Both the position numbers and the translations under genes were made by a program. A stretch of 64,000 nt of DNA from NCBI RefSeq assembly GCF_001183865.1, contig NZ_CP012020.1:434001-498000 (forward strand), read 5' to 3'. This DNA is from Methylophilus sp. TWE2. Lineage in GTDB: Bacteria; Pseudomonadota; Gammaproteobacteria; Burkholderiales; Methylophilaceae. Positions 26,223 through 34,998 of the stretch are shown piece by piece. Under the pieces are notes generated by a model, which saw only the letters and a list, made by a program, of their open reading frames with translations, was not told the DNA's origin and did not search any database. Position 1 is the first letter of the stretch; each line of letters begins with the position of its first letter.

Positions 26223-27847
26223 GCAAGGTAGTTAATATTTCTGATTTGATTGATGCTTTCATTCTTAAGGGGTTCCAATATGAAGGCAAATCAGATGATG
26301 GGTGGCACAGGCTGAATGGCTGCCTGTGCCCTCCTAGTGATACTGACACATATAGTTGCAATATTGAGATAGATCCAAATTTCATAGATTTACCTCGAAT
26401 TCAATTAACAACAATCCCGCAACAACTTCCTCAAATCAATCCTCACATTGGTGACGATGGTAATCTTTGTTATTTGGCAAAGGGAGCTGTTGTTCTAGAT
26501 ATATTTGATCCAATTGGACAAGCTTTAGCTTGTTTAGCGCGTGCTGAAAATGTTTTAGGGCAGATTCTCAATCAGGAAGTTGTTGATGATTTAATTGAAG
26601 AATTCAACGCGTATTGGAGTGGCACTTTTTGTTTCCTAGATTTGGAGAATGACTGGTTAGGTTTTCAGAATTGTATTTATGCGGAAAACAAAACATCCGA
26701 ATTCTTAATCGTCACAGACAACCCTGAGAGATCCTACAAAAAGTTATCCAGCTTGGATATCAAGAAAAATGAAAGTTACGTCTTAACGTATAAGTTAAAA
26801 ACTAACGCATTGCCAAGACCATTAAGTAAAAATTGGCCACCCAAAAATGTTAGTGAAGTTCTTGCCTGGCAAAGTTTGCTTGATTCTCGTTCTAGAAAAA
26901 AAATACTTCAGCGAATTAATGAAGCAATCAAGTTATCAGCAAATTGTGTCTTGATTATTATTGAGTCGCCTACTATAACTTACGGCTTTGGTGTCTTTTT
27001 CAAGAAAGATAAAGGTAAAACGAAAGGACATTACTCCTCACTAAAAGGTCGGATTTTTGATATGAATATTCAGCCAATTACAATTATGCGAATCGATGAT
27101 AAATATCTTTCTCAACGCAATATTCCAAAATTGAGAACTCTTTCAGGTAAGAGGATTGCGATGATTGGTTGTGGAACAATTGGAGGGTATTTAGCCGAAA
27201 TGCTTGTAAAAGCTGGTGCAGGCACTTCTGATGGAAAGCTAATTTTAATTGATGGTGACATTATTCTTCCAGAAAATATTGGTCGACATCGATTGGGCTT
27301 CCCTCATTTACTTACTAATAAAGCGACTGCGTTAACTGAAGAGCTCAAAAGACTCAGTCCAGGTTCAGACATTCAAGCTCTTCCTATAGATGCTAAACAA
27401 GCCTCTTTGGAAAATATTGATCTATTAATAGATGCTACTGGTGAGGAGGCTTTGGGTCACTGGCTGTCTAATAAATATTCGAATTTGACTACCATGTTAT
27501 CAGTATGGGTAGAAGGTCCTGGCACGGCAGTTAGAGCATTATTGAAATCAAATAATGCTGGAGCCTGTTACAGGTGTCTTTGGCATAGCAATAAGAAGGG
27601 GAAGCTGCGTTCAGTGACAACTCAATTGCCTATGGACATGGCCGGTAACGGTTGCGAAGGATTGTATGTTCCATTTCCTGCGCATGTATCAGTTAATGCG
27701 GCCTCTTTAGCTACTGAAATGACATTAGATTGGGTAAATGGAATTTCCACACCATCACTTAGAACAAGATTAACAGATACATCATTTGAATTGGCAACAC
27801 CAGATTGCAACCCCCTAGTTGATTCAGACTGCCCAATATGCAACTAA
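26219..27847 (+). CDS. cap2: CBASS Cap2, fused E2-E1 ubiquitin-transfer-like protein
   Basis: A 542-residue protein of type II CBASS. The N-terminal E2-like domain has a candidate catalytic Cys84 ([13 protein letters not shown]). After a linker comes an E1/ThiF-like adenylation domain with [13 protein letters not shown] near residue 315 and [18 protein letters not shown]; a candidate E1 cysteine is Cys479 in AGNGCEG. A terminal CPIC pair may bind zinc. Cap2 conjugates the C-terminus of the CD-NTase to a target and primes cGAMP synthesis. It overlaps dncV by 4 bp and cap3 by one base. Confidence 0.9.
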   Translation: MSKVVNISDLIDAFILKGFQYEGKSDDGWHRLNGCLCPPSDTDTYSCNIEIDPNFIDLPRIQLTTIPQQLPQINPHIGDDGNLCYLAKGAVVLDIFDPIGQALACLARAENVLGQILNQEVVDDLIEEFNAYWSGTFCFLDLENDWLGFQNCIYAENKTSEFLIVTDNPERSYKKLSSLDIKKNESYVLTYKLKTNALPRPLSKNWPPKNVSEVLAWQSLLDSRSRKKILQRINEAIKLSANCVLIIIESPTITYGFGVFFKKDKGKTKGHYSSLKGRIFDMNIQPITIMRIDDKYLSQRNIPKLRTLSGKRIAMIGCGTIGGYLAEMLVKAGAGTSDGKLILIDGDIILPENIGRHRLGFPHLLTNKATALTEELKRLSPGSDIQALPIDAKQASLENIDLLIDATGEEALGHWLSNKYSNLTTMLSVWVEGPGTAVRALLKSNNAGACYRCLWHSNKKGKLRSVTTQLPMDMAGNGCEGLYVPFPAHVSVNAASLATEMTLDWVNGISTPSLRTRLTDTSFELATPDCNPLVDSDCPICN

Positions 27848-28314
27848 TGAAGTCTTGGGCATCCGAAGACAAGAAAATACTTTTGTACTTTGAAGATAGC
27901 GTAATTATTGCATTTACAGATCATATTCAATTTTCTGATACTCAATCCGAAGCGGGAGGGATTCTGTTAGGATCACTCCATGCATCTAATTTATTAATTA
28001 GTACCGCTACAAAGCCGAGCAATAGAGATAAACGGTCTAGATTTCTTTTTGACCGTTTTCCTGATGTACATCGATTAGTGGCTCTAAGTTTATGGATCAA
28101 AAGCAAGGGGACTCTGCGTTACTTAGGTGAATGGCATACCCACCCTGAAGATTATCCAACGCCATCAAATCTTGATAAAGTTGAATGGAAAAGAATTAGC
28201 GCTTCTCGTAAAGATAAAAGGCCATTACTCGCTGTTATCGTAGGTAGAAAGGCATTGCATGTAGAATTAATTCATGCAGATGGAGCTAATATTATTATGT
28301 ATCCAATCGAATAA
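27847..28314 (+). CDS. cap3: CBASS Cap3, JAB/JAMM isopeptidase
   Basis: A 155-residue JAB-domain protease. The complete JAMM zinc motif is visible as HTHPEDYPTPSNLD (HxHP-x6-S-x2-D), preceded by the catalytic Glu in the LGEWHTHP strand region and an upstream E in SEAGGILLG. Cap3 removes the CD-NTase from conjugates and so reverses Cap2 action. The start at 27847 forms TAATG with the cap2 stop; a start 3 codons earlier is possible. Confidence 0.9.
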   Translation: MKSWASEDKKILLYFEDSVIIAFTDHIQFSDTQSEAGGILLGSLHASNLLISTATKPSNRDKRSRFLFDRFPDVHRLVALSLWIKSKGTLRYLGEWHTHPEDYPTPSNLDKVEWKRISASRKDKRPLLAVIVGRKALHVELIHADGANIIMYPIE

Positions 28315-28504
28315 TGCGTCAGCCACTGCAATACAGTAGTAGTTCATTATCAGAACATAAGTTGGATCAACTTACCTAGAATAGCAAGTTGGCTTAAAAA
28401 GCTGCGTTTAATTGTTTGTTGGGTACAACGATGCCTAGCCGGAAATATCAAAATGTGTTCCCATCGCTACTCAAGATACAAGAAATGGTTCAATAACTAA
28501 AAAA

Positions 28505-28520
28505 CGGACTTCCAAGTCCG
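28505..28520. terminator. Hairpin downstream of the CBASS operon
   Basis: CGGACT-TCCA-AGTCCG forms a 6-bp stem with a 4-nt loop. A T-run follows only on the minus-strand side, so as an intrinsic terminator it would act leftward; for CBASS it may only stabilise the RNA end. Confidence 0.35.
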
Positions 28521-28553
28521 ATGTGTTATTTCTGCTTAAGGGAAGGGATTGAG

Positions 28554-28893
28554 ATGCAATTCTTTGTTCATTTCATAAAAAAAGACAAACCAAAGCCGAA
28601 GCAATATCCGCATGCGGTGTTAACCCAAGATAATTGGGATGATTTCGGTTATAAAACTACATTTCATGTTGTCTTGCATCTTTCAGATACCCATGTAGAA
28701 GATCTTGGTAGCATAAAAATTATTGAATCGGATAGAACCTCTGGCTAAGCCTGTTTCAAAAGATAAATCCAAGGTTATCTGGCATGGCCATTTCGAGGCT
28801 ACAGGAGCCTCAGACGAAGATGCGAAAAGAGTGGTAACGGGTATGTACAAAGCTGGATTAGAAAATCTTAAAAAGATTTCAGAAACTAAATAG
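28554..28893 (+). pseudogene. Frameshifted hypothetical gene next to CBASS
   Basis: An upstream frame with good ribosome site (AGGGATTGAG) encodes MQFFVHFIKKDKPKPKQYPH...LHLSDTHVEDLGSIKII and stops at 28748. The +1-offset frame is open from 28717 and continues KPVSKDKSKVIWHGHFEATG...GMYKAGLENLKKISETK, stopping at 28893. Joining the two within 28717-28746 gives one continuous protein of about 112 residues. I recognise no family. It is either a decayed gene, a sequence error or, less likely, programmed frameshifting. A terminator follows at 28901. Confidence 0.55.
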
Positions 28894-28900
28894 GAAACTC

Positions 28901-28917
28901 AGGGGCTTAAAGCCCCT
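28901..28917. terminator. Terminator between convergent small genes
   Basis: AGGGGCT-TAA-AGCCCCT, a 7-bp GC-rich stem followed by TTTA on the plus strand. It separates the frameshifted gene from the convergent hypothetical. Confidence 0.5.
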
Positions 28918-29244
28918 TTATCGTTCTTCATACTCATTCGTATATGACTTAACAACCTGACCATCTATTGAAAGGCCAAGATCAAACTTGCTGATATCGG
29001 GGAGATTTTGGAATGGGCCAGATGGATCAACAGACCTGTAGCTCAAACATAGATATATCGTTGGGGTAATCATCAGATCGTAGCGTTGAGCATAGGTGAA
29101 GGTCGTCGAAACATCACTCTCAGCAAAACCGAATGTCTGCACTGCATTCCTAGCAATCGACCAATCGTGGTTTTGGCATGATTGAACAATCGAATTTTTA
29201 ATTATTTCAAATATTTGGTCTGCATTTTCTTCCGGTTTCAGCAT
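28918..29244 (-). CDS. Hypothetical protein
   Basis: A 108-residue acidic protein (MLKPEENADQIFEIIKNSIVQSCQNHDWSIARNAVQTFG...). I recognise no family. No TM segment or signal peptide is visible. It is convergent with the frameshifted gene and divergent from the CzcI-like gene, whose promoter region holds two 15-bp dyads. Confidence 0.5.
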   Translation of the reverse strand: MLKPEENADQIFEIIKNSIVQSCQNHDWSIARNAVQTFGFAESDVSTTFTYAQRYDLMITPTIYLCLSYRSVDPSGPFQNLPDISKFDLGLSIDGQVVKSYTNEYEER

Positions 29245-29363
29245 TTTTATTCCAGCCTTTCTTAATGTCAGTTAACTGACCTAATCTGCTTTATCAAAGT
29301 TGCTTCAACTCGCATGAATTTTTTGTTTGGGGCATCCACCTAAAGTGCTATTTGGATTTCATT

Positions 29364-29420
29364 CTGCAAAAAATGCATAAATCATTTGTATAAATTTAAT
29401 TGATCCTGCAAAAAATGCAG
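29364..29420. promoter_or_regulatory. Two CTGCA-type dyads upstream of the first CzcI-like gene
   Basis: CTGCAAAAAATGCAT (29364-29378) and CTGCAAAAAATGCAG (29406-29420) are near-identical 15-bp dyads with start points 42 bp apart, in the 303-bp gap before the gene at 29548. The same motif occurs twice in the czcI-eptA divergent region at 41.1 kb, which points to a shared transcription factor. Nothing else was recognised in this gap. Confidence 0.6.
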
Positions 29421-29547
29421 AGCTACTAATCAAAACTACAGAATTTCTTAGTAATTAGGCCGATCTCGGCTTGGCATTTAATTTGCTAATACACAGGAAA
29501 TATTAGCGCAGCAATTAATTGCCACACACCAAAAACAAAACTAAGAA

Positions 29548-29880
29548 ATGACGCATGTCTTATTAAAATTTAAAGTAGTAACAGTAATGTTGGTTTTAGC
29601 AACATTGATAGCAATTCCTGTCATCGGCTCCTTTATGTGTATATCCGATGATGTTGTCACGCATACACATGGCTCTGAGACTCACGAAATTGTAAATACT
29701 GCCATGGGTGAATTAGGTGAGCACTGTTGTGATGATCACACTCACCATGATATTAACCTGATTGGTTCTAGCTCCTCCTTGAGTACGCTTTCTACAGCAG
29801 TGCCAGGATATAAACGCCCAGACAATGAAAATCTAATCCCTCATCCTTTAATCGAGTTCGATAAACCGCCGAGTTTTTAA
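29548..29880 (+). CDS. CzcI-like small exported His/Cys-rich protein
   Basis: A 110-residue protein with a hydrophobic N-terminal segment (VVTVMLVLATLIAIPVIGSFM) and a metal-binding-looking stretch, VTHTHGSETHEI...GEHCCDDHTHHDI. The C-terminus ends in DKPPSF, comparable with the YRPPALV end of the second such gene at 40.6 kb. This layout fits the small CzcI-type periplasmic proteins found before czc operons. A GCCCC/GGGGC hairpin follows the stop. It precedes the LPS-modification genes rather than a czc operon and shares operator motifs with the czc/eptA region. Confidence 0.55.
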   Translation: MTHVLLKFKVVTVMLVLATLIAIPVIGSFMCISDDVVTHTHGSETHEIVNTAMGELGEHCCDDHTHHDINLIGSSSSLSTLSTAVPGYKRPDNENLIPHPLIEFDKPPSF

Positions 29881-29931
29881 TGTATTTCGCCCCTTTGGGG
29901 CTGATCTATATTTAATTAACTGAGGTGGACA

Positions 29932-30096
29932 ATGATTATTTTTATAAATCGGCTGGCTAATGATGTGTCTGAAAAGGCTGCTGCAGCTAATTCTTTAAGC
30001 CAATTCTGCAGTGAACCAGCAGTAACGATGGCACCAAATTTGAGTATCTATTCCCGGATAAACCAACGAACGGTTCAAAGGGAGGACTTCAAATGA
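29932..30096 (+). CDS. Small translationally coupled ORF before the glycosyltransferase
   Basis: A 54-codon frame (MIIFINRLANDVSEKAAAANSL...INQRTVQREDFK) starts after GAGGTGG and ends with ATGA overlapping the glycosyltransferase start. The good ribosome site and exact overlap suggest that it is translated. I recognise no family. It could be a leader whose translation sets that of the next gene, or the remnant of a longer gene. Confidence 0.45.
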   Translation: MIIFINRLANDVSEKAAAANSLSQFCSEPAVTMAPNLSIYSRINQRTVQREDFK

Positions 30097-31145
30097 ATGC
30101 CAGTCTAGATAATTCCCGTTTCCGTGCGCAGATAGAGTCAGGAATCCCTGACATCCATCCCAGCAGACTTTTATTATCAATAGTCGTTCCGGTATTCAAT
30201 GAGCGTTCAGTCATTCAACTCTTTATCGCTCGCTTATACACCGTACTGCTCCAAATTGATTACAAGTTTGAGATTGTATTTGTAGACGATGGAAGCACGG
30301 ATGGCACAACAGAGTTTCTTCAAAAACTTGCCTTTCGACATGGCTATATCCGCTTGGTAAAGTTAAGTCGGAATTTTGGTAAAGAGGCTGCCATGACGGC
30401 TGGTCTGGATCGAGCTCATGGTGATGCAGTAATTCTTATTGATGCTGACCTGCAAGATCCTCCAGAATTGATTCCAGACATGATTGCTGCCTGGCAACGT
30501 GGAGCTGATACCGTAGTTATGCGCCGCAGCTCCAGGGCCGGGGAGAGCTTTCTAAAACGTGCGTCTGCCCACTGTTTTTACAGATTACTCAACTTCTTAA
30601 GCGAATTATCAATCCCGGAAGATACTGGTGACTTTAGGTTGCTAAGCCGCAGAGCAGTAGACACCCTTTCAACGTTACCTGAGCGCAGTAGATACATGAA
30701 AGGCTTATTTGCATGGATTGGACTACCTGTCGAAATCATTAACTATAACCGTGCTCCCCGTGCCGCTGGAGAGACGAAATGGAGCTTCCTAGGGCTATGT
30801 CGATTGGCGATGGAGGGGATCGTTTCATTTTCAACCATTCCTCTTCGTGCAGTGACCTGGCTAGGAGGCATCGCCGCATTAGGGAGTGTTGCCTTTGGTA
30901 TATGGGTTGTCTGTAAAACATTCTTGTTTGGCGAGCCGGTGTCTGGTTATCCATCCATTATTGTCACAGTGACCTTTATAGGCGGTGTTCAGTTAATTTC
31001 TATAGGGCTTCTTGGTGAATATATGGCCAGGATCTACGTTGAGTCCAAGCAACGACCAATCTATGTGATCCAGGATGAGTACAGCGTCAATCCGGTAACC
31101 CAAAGAGATGCCTCTGCATTCAACGCAGGAGGCCATCATGCTTAA
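30093..31145 (+). CDS. Family 2 glycosyltransferase, ArnC/DPM1/GtrB-like
   Basis: A 350-residue polyprenyl-phosphate glycosyltransferase. Seen: N-terminal catalytic GT-A domain with SIVVPVFNERSVIQLF, FVDDGSTDGTTEFL and DADLQDPPELI, and two C-terminal TM helices (about 245-270 and 280-305). It would load a sugar onto undecaprenyl phosphate at the inner membrane for the following ArnT-like enzyme. GGAGG lies before the ATG. The pair resembles the ArnC/ArnT step of lipid A modification, but the sugar cannot be inferred because no other arn genes are present. Confidence 0.85.
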   Translation: MNASLDNSRFRAQIESGIPDIHPSRLLLSIVVPVFNERSVIQLFIARLYTVLLQIDYKFEIVFVDDGSTDGTTEFLQKLAFRHGYIRLVKLSRNFGKEAAMTAGLDRAHGDAVILIDADLQDPPELIPDMIAAWQRGADTVVMRRSSRAGESFLKRASAHCFYRLLNFLSELSIPEDTGDFRLLSRRAVDTLSTLPERSRYMKGLFAWIGLPVEIINYNRAPRAAGETKWSFLGLCRLAMEGIVSFSTIPLRAVTWLGGIAALGSVAFGIWVVCKTFLFGEPVSGYPSIIVTVTFIGGVQLISIGLLGEYMARIYVESKQRPIYVIQDEYSVNPVTQRDASAFNAGGHHA

Positions 31146-32631
31146 AGACTCTACAACGCTTATTAAAATTGTTGTGGTATTGGTTTTGTTGAGAATTTTC
31201 AGTATGGTTTATTTTCCATACGCGGATACAACGGAACCGAGATATGCAGAAATAGCCAGGATTATGGCTATTACAGGAGACTGGATCACTCCATGGTTCG
31301 AGTCTGATAAACCGTTCTGGGGAAAACCTCCCTTGTCATTCTGGTTCCAGGCAATATCTATTAATGCCTTCGGTGTGGAAGAATGGACCGCACGCTTTCC
31401 TTCTTTAATAGTTACGCTAATCACGGTTTGGGTAATTTTTAAATGTGCCATAGAGTACGCCGGAAATCGTGCTGCCTATTGGGCGGTGGCCATCTATGCA
31501 ACTTGCGCATTGCCATATGCCTCTGCAGGAGCAGTGCTCACTGATCCTTATCTGGCTTTAGGCACTGTTCTTTGCATGGCTGGTTTGCTATTCCCCTCTG
31601 TCAGTTGGAGGATTGCAGGCTTCATTGGATTGGCTATAGGTTTGCTATCTAAGGGACCATTGGCTCTAGTGTTGGTGCTTGGACCAATCTTAATGAGTTT
31701 GCTTGTTTTTCGTACCAAGTTTTGGCCTCCAATCCAGAAGCCTCTCCTGCTTATGGGCTCATTATTGGTCATGGCACTAGTTCTACCATGGTACATATTG
31801 GCTGAGATTAAGACTCCTGGTTTCTTGGATTACTTCATCGTTGGTGAGCACTTTAGAAGATATGTAGACCCCGGCTGGGCTGGAGACATTTATGGATCTG
31901 CGCATGTCAAACCTTACGGTAGCATCTGGCCATTGTGGATAGAAGCCACTTTCCCTTGGGGGGTCGTCGCTATCATTGCAGCCGTAAATGTATTCATAAA
32001 GGGACGTGCCAAACTTTATCTGGAAAATATCACTAAAGACCCAGTGACTTTCTATTACGTTAGCTGGGCAATATTCTCGATGGTGTTTTTCACATTTGCT
32101 GGGAATATTCTTTGGACTTATATCCTGCCAGCGATTCCGCCATTTGCGATTCTCTTTGGGAAGAAATTGTCTGAATGGAGTGATACCTCGAACAACACAA
32201 TCACCTCGATCATGGGGATCTGGTTTTCAATATTCGCCGTACCACTTGGTATCTTCATTGCAACGGTTAATATCTCTGAAAACCCTTATTTGGTTAAAAC
32301 TGAAAAAATGCTGATTGAGTATCCCAAAGCGATAGGTTTAGGATATCAGGACCTCTGGTATATCAACGAAAGACCATTTTCTGCACGGTATTACTCAAAT
32401 GGGAGCGTTAAACTAATCAATGTGGATGATTTTGATCAGATGCTAAAACTTCATCCATATGATGAGTTATTCCTGGCAGTACCATTTGGGATTATGTTTG
32501 ACTTCCAAGAAAAACATCTCGATGAAAAAGGGATCAAGTGGGAGTATGTAACTAAAGGGCATAGTAAAAGATTTGAGTTGCTTCACATTCATAAGACTCA
32601 AGTGCCGGGCAAGCTACATCATCCGTTATAA
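31138..32631 (+). CDS. ArnT/PMT-like membrane glycosyltransferase
   Basis: A 497-residue GT-C enzyme with about ten helices. The diagnostic N-terminal loop is present: ADTTEPRYAEIARIMAITGDWITPWFESDKPFWGKPPLSFWF, comparable with ArnT's DE-x-RYAEI...KPPL. The protein would transfer a sugar from polyprenyl phosphate to lipid A or another periplasmic acceptor, partnering the glycosyltransferase whose stop overlaps its start by 8 bp. The ATG at 31138 follows AGGAGG. In this metal-resistance context it may alter outer-membrane charge. The acceptor is unknown. Confidence 0.82.
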   Translation: MLKDSTTLIKIVVVLVLLRIFSMVYFPYADTTEPRYAEIARIMAITGDWITPWFESDKPFWGKPPLSFWFQAISINAFGVEEWTARFPSLIVTLITVWVIFKCAIEYAGNRAAYWAVAIYATCALPYASAGAVLTDPYLALGTVLCMAGLLFPSVSWRIAGFIGLAIGLLSKGPLALVLVLGPILMSLLVFRTKFWPPIQKPLLLMGSLLVMALVLPWYILAEIKTPGFLDYFIVGEHFRRYVDPGWAGDIYGSAHVKPYGSIWPLWIEATFPWGVVAIIAAVNVFIKGRAKLYLENITKDPVTFYYVSWAIFSMVFFTFAGNILWTYILPAIPPFAILFGKKLSEWSDTSNNTITSIMGIWFSIFAVPLGIFIATVNISENPYLVKTEKMLIEYPKAIGLGYQDLWYINERPFSARYYSNGSVKLINVDDFDQMLKLHPYDELFLAVPFGIMFDFQEKHLDEKGIKWEYVTKGHSKRFELLHIHKTQVPGKLHHPL

Positions 32632-32633
32632 AA

Positions 32634-32658
32634 AAAGCCCCTGCAATGCAGGGGCTTT
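32634..32658. terminator. Bidirectional terminator between convergent operons
   Basis: AAAGCCCCTG/CAGGGGCTTT, a 10-bp stem with a 5-nt loop, with A- and T-tracts that suit both directions. It ends the LPS-modification operon and the czc-cad operon. Confidence 0.85.
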
Positions 32659-32669
32659 AACTAGTGGTT

Positions 32670-34931
32670 TCATGGCCTATTCGCGGCTTCATAACTCATT
32701 AGTCTTAAGCCATTCATCACTACGATCAAACTAGCGCCCATGTCTGCAAATACAGCCATCCACATGGATGCATCCGCGAATAGTGCCAGTATTAAAAAAA
32801 TAAACTTGATACCAAGTGCAATAGCAATGTTTTGCCACAGAATCGTATGGGTTTGTTGAGACAGGCGAATGGTTTCTGGCAGCCGACGTAGGTCATCATT
32901 CATCACAAGAACATCAGCTGCTTCCATGGCTGTGTGTGTTCCAGCTGCACCCATTGCAAAACCAATGTCTGCTCTTGCTAATGCTGGAGCATCATTAATA
33001 CCATCACCGGTCATAGCTGTGGTGCCATATTTTTGCTGAAGCGCTTCGATTTCCTTAAGTTTATCTTCGGGCAACAAATTTCCTTTAATCTCAGTAACAC
33101 CAGCCTGCATGCCTACTGTTTTTGCTGTTGCCTCATTGTCTCCGGTCAACATTACCGGGGCCACGCCTAATTTCTTTAGTTCCTCTATCGCTATGGTAGA
33201 GAATGGTTTGATAGTGTCTGCGACAGCGAAAATTGCCAGTACCTTTTCATCATTAGCAAGTAAAGAAACTGTCCGACCAGCATTCAAATATGAACCAAGT
33301 CGAATTTCTAGGTCATCCGTGCTTAAATTGAGTTCTTTAATCCACCTATGATTGGCTAGATAGTAAGTTTTACCTTTAATAGCTCCTTGAACACCTCTGC
33401 CGGCGACTGCTTTGAAATCAGAGACATCTTTCAATTTACCAGATGATTTTTCAGAGATTGCTTTGGAAACAGGGTGGTCAGACCTATATGCCAAACTAAC
33501 AGCAATACCCTCGATTTCGGTCTTATTTTCTTCGCCATCTAACATCACGGATGCAACCAACTTAGGCTTGCCTTCAGTGATTGTTCCAGTTTTATCTAAT
33601 GCCACAGCTTTGATCTTGCGAGCTTCTTCAAGGTATACGCCACCCTTGATCAGAATGCCACGCTTCGCTGCTGCAGCTAAACCACTGACTACCGTAACGG
33701 GTGTGGATATGACTAAAGCACATGGGCAGGCTATCACTAACAGTACCAGAGCCTTGTAAATGGATTGCAACCAAGTCCAACCCATCAGCCAGGGCATTAG
33801 AAGCGCTACTGCTAGTGCCAACACGAAAACGGCTGGCGTATAAACTGCCGCAAACCTATCTACAAATCGTTGAGTAGGTGCTCTTGAGCCTTGAGCTTGT
33901 TCTACAGCCTCGATAATCCTGGAAATGGTGCTGTTAGTTGATAGTGCTGTGACTCTCATTTCCAGTTCTGCTGCCTGGTTAATGGTCCCAGCATAAACTT
34001 CATCTGCCGGGGATTTATCGATTGGCAAGCTTTCGCCCGTTACAGGTGACTGATCAACTGCGCTTTGACCAGCTATAACAATCCCGTCAAGAGGAATTCG
34101 CTCGCCGGGCTTGACCCGTACTTTCGCATCTATCTGGATATCTTCTACAAGTTCACGCTTCCAGGAACCATCAGGCTGCTGAACCTCAGCATTCTCTGGG
34201 GTAAGTGCCATCAGGCTTTTAATTGCATTGCGGGCGCGATCAACGGCCTTAGCCTCAATAGCTTCTGCGATTGCATAGAGTGCCATAACCATGGCAGCTT
34301 CTGGCCACTGACCGATGAGGAACGCACCAGTTACTGCTACAGTCATTAGCGCATTGATATTCAATCGTCCTTGCGTCAGCGCTTTGAAACCTTTCACGTA
34401 AACTTCCAAACCAGCCAGTACAATTGCAATGCCTGCTAAGGCCATACTTAAGTTATTAATTTCCTGAAAGTCTGGAAACGCGAAATCGAGTGCCTCTGCC
34501 AAGACCGCAAGAACTAATGCACCTAGCAATTTCCCCCATGTCGCCCAAAATCCTTTTTCAGGCTCAATTAGGTTTGGAGAGTCTGCCTCGGGATCAATTA
34601 ATTCAGGAGTGAAACCTGCTTTTCGAATGGCCTCTACAGCTTGGATCACGCTGTTCGAATCCGCATCTATTCCTAGCTCTCGTTTTCCAAGGTTAAATCT
34701 CAGACTGCGTATTGTTTCAATCTTACCCAATGCACGCCTGATTTCTGCCTCTTCCGCAGCGCAATCCATTTCTTCAATTCGTAATGTAGCTAAATCTCTA
34801 ATATTCGAGATGGTAGCCTGAGCTTCATGCACCACATCTTCACTGGATACAGAAGTCACTTCTTCAGGTGTTTTACTACAACAGTTTAAGCAGTCCTTAC
34901 CATCATTTTGGGTATCTTTTGAATCATTCAC
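32670..34931 (-). CDS. cadA: Zn/Cd/Pb-translocating P1B-type ATPase (CadA/ZntA-like)
   Basis: A 753-residue heavy-metal pump. N-terminal cysteine-rich tail (DCLNCCSK) and an HMA domain with MDCAAEEAEIR instead of the copper-type GMTCxxC. Then membrane metal site CPC (IACPCALVIS), phosphorylation site DKTGTITEG, HP motif SDHPVSKAI, and hinge TGDGINDAPALARADIG. The MDCxxEE motif and CPC point to Zn(II)/Cd(II)/Pb(II) export to the periplasm. It is the last gene after czcICBA, 67 bp from czcA, giving a combined inner-membrane and tripartite efflux system. Confidence 0.9.
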   Translation of the reverse strand: MNDSKDTQNDGKDCLNCCSKTPEEVTSVSSEDVVHEAQATISNIRDLATLRIEEMDCAAEEAEIRRALGKIETIRSLRFNLGKRELGIDADSNSVIQAVEAIRKAGFTPELIDPEADSPNLIEPEKGFWATWGKLLGALVLAVLAEALDFAFPDFQEINNLSMALAGIAIVLAGLEVYVKGFKALTQGRLNINALMTVAVTGAFLIGQWPEAAMVMALYAIAEAIEAKAVDRARNAIKSLMALTPENAEVQQPDGSWKRELVEDIQIDAKVRVKPGERIPLDGIVIAGQSAVDQSPVTGESLPIDKSPADEVYAGTINQAAELEMRVTALSTNSTISRIIEAVEQAQGSRAPTQRFVDRFAAVYTPAVFVLALAVALLMPWLMGWTWLQSIYKALVLLVIACPCALVISTPVTVVSGLAAAAKRGILIKGGVYLEEARKIKAVALDKTGTITEGKPKLVASVMLDGEENKTEIEGIAVSLAYRSDHPVSKAISEKSSGKLKDVSDFKAVAGRGVQGAIKGKTYYLANHRWIKELNLSTDDLEIRLGSYLNAGRTVSLLANDEKVLAIFAVADTIKPFSTIAIEELKKLGVAPVMLTGDNEATAKTVGMQAGVTEIKGNLLPEDKLKEIEALQQKYGTTAMTGDGINDAPALARADIGFAMGAAGTHTAMEAADVLVMNDDLRRLPETIRLSQQTHTILWQNIAIALGIKFIFLILALFADASMWMAVFADMGASLIVVMNGLRLMSYEAANRP

Positions 34932-34998
34932 GACATTGCTCCTAATGAATACTTAACTAAATGGTCAGGCAGTAGCCCCACCTGACCCAGTTTGGTAA

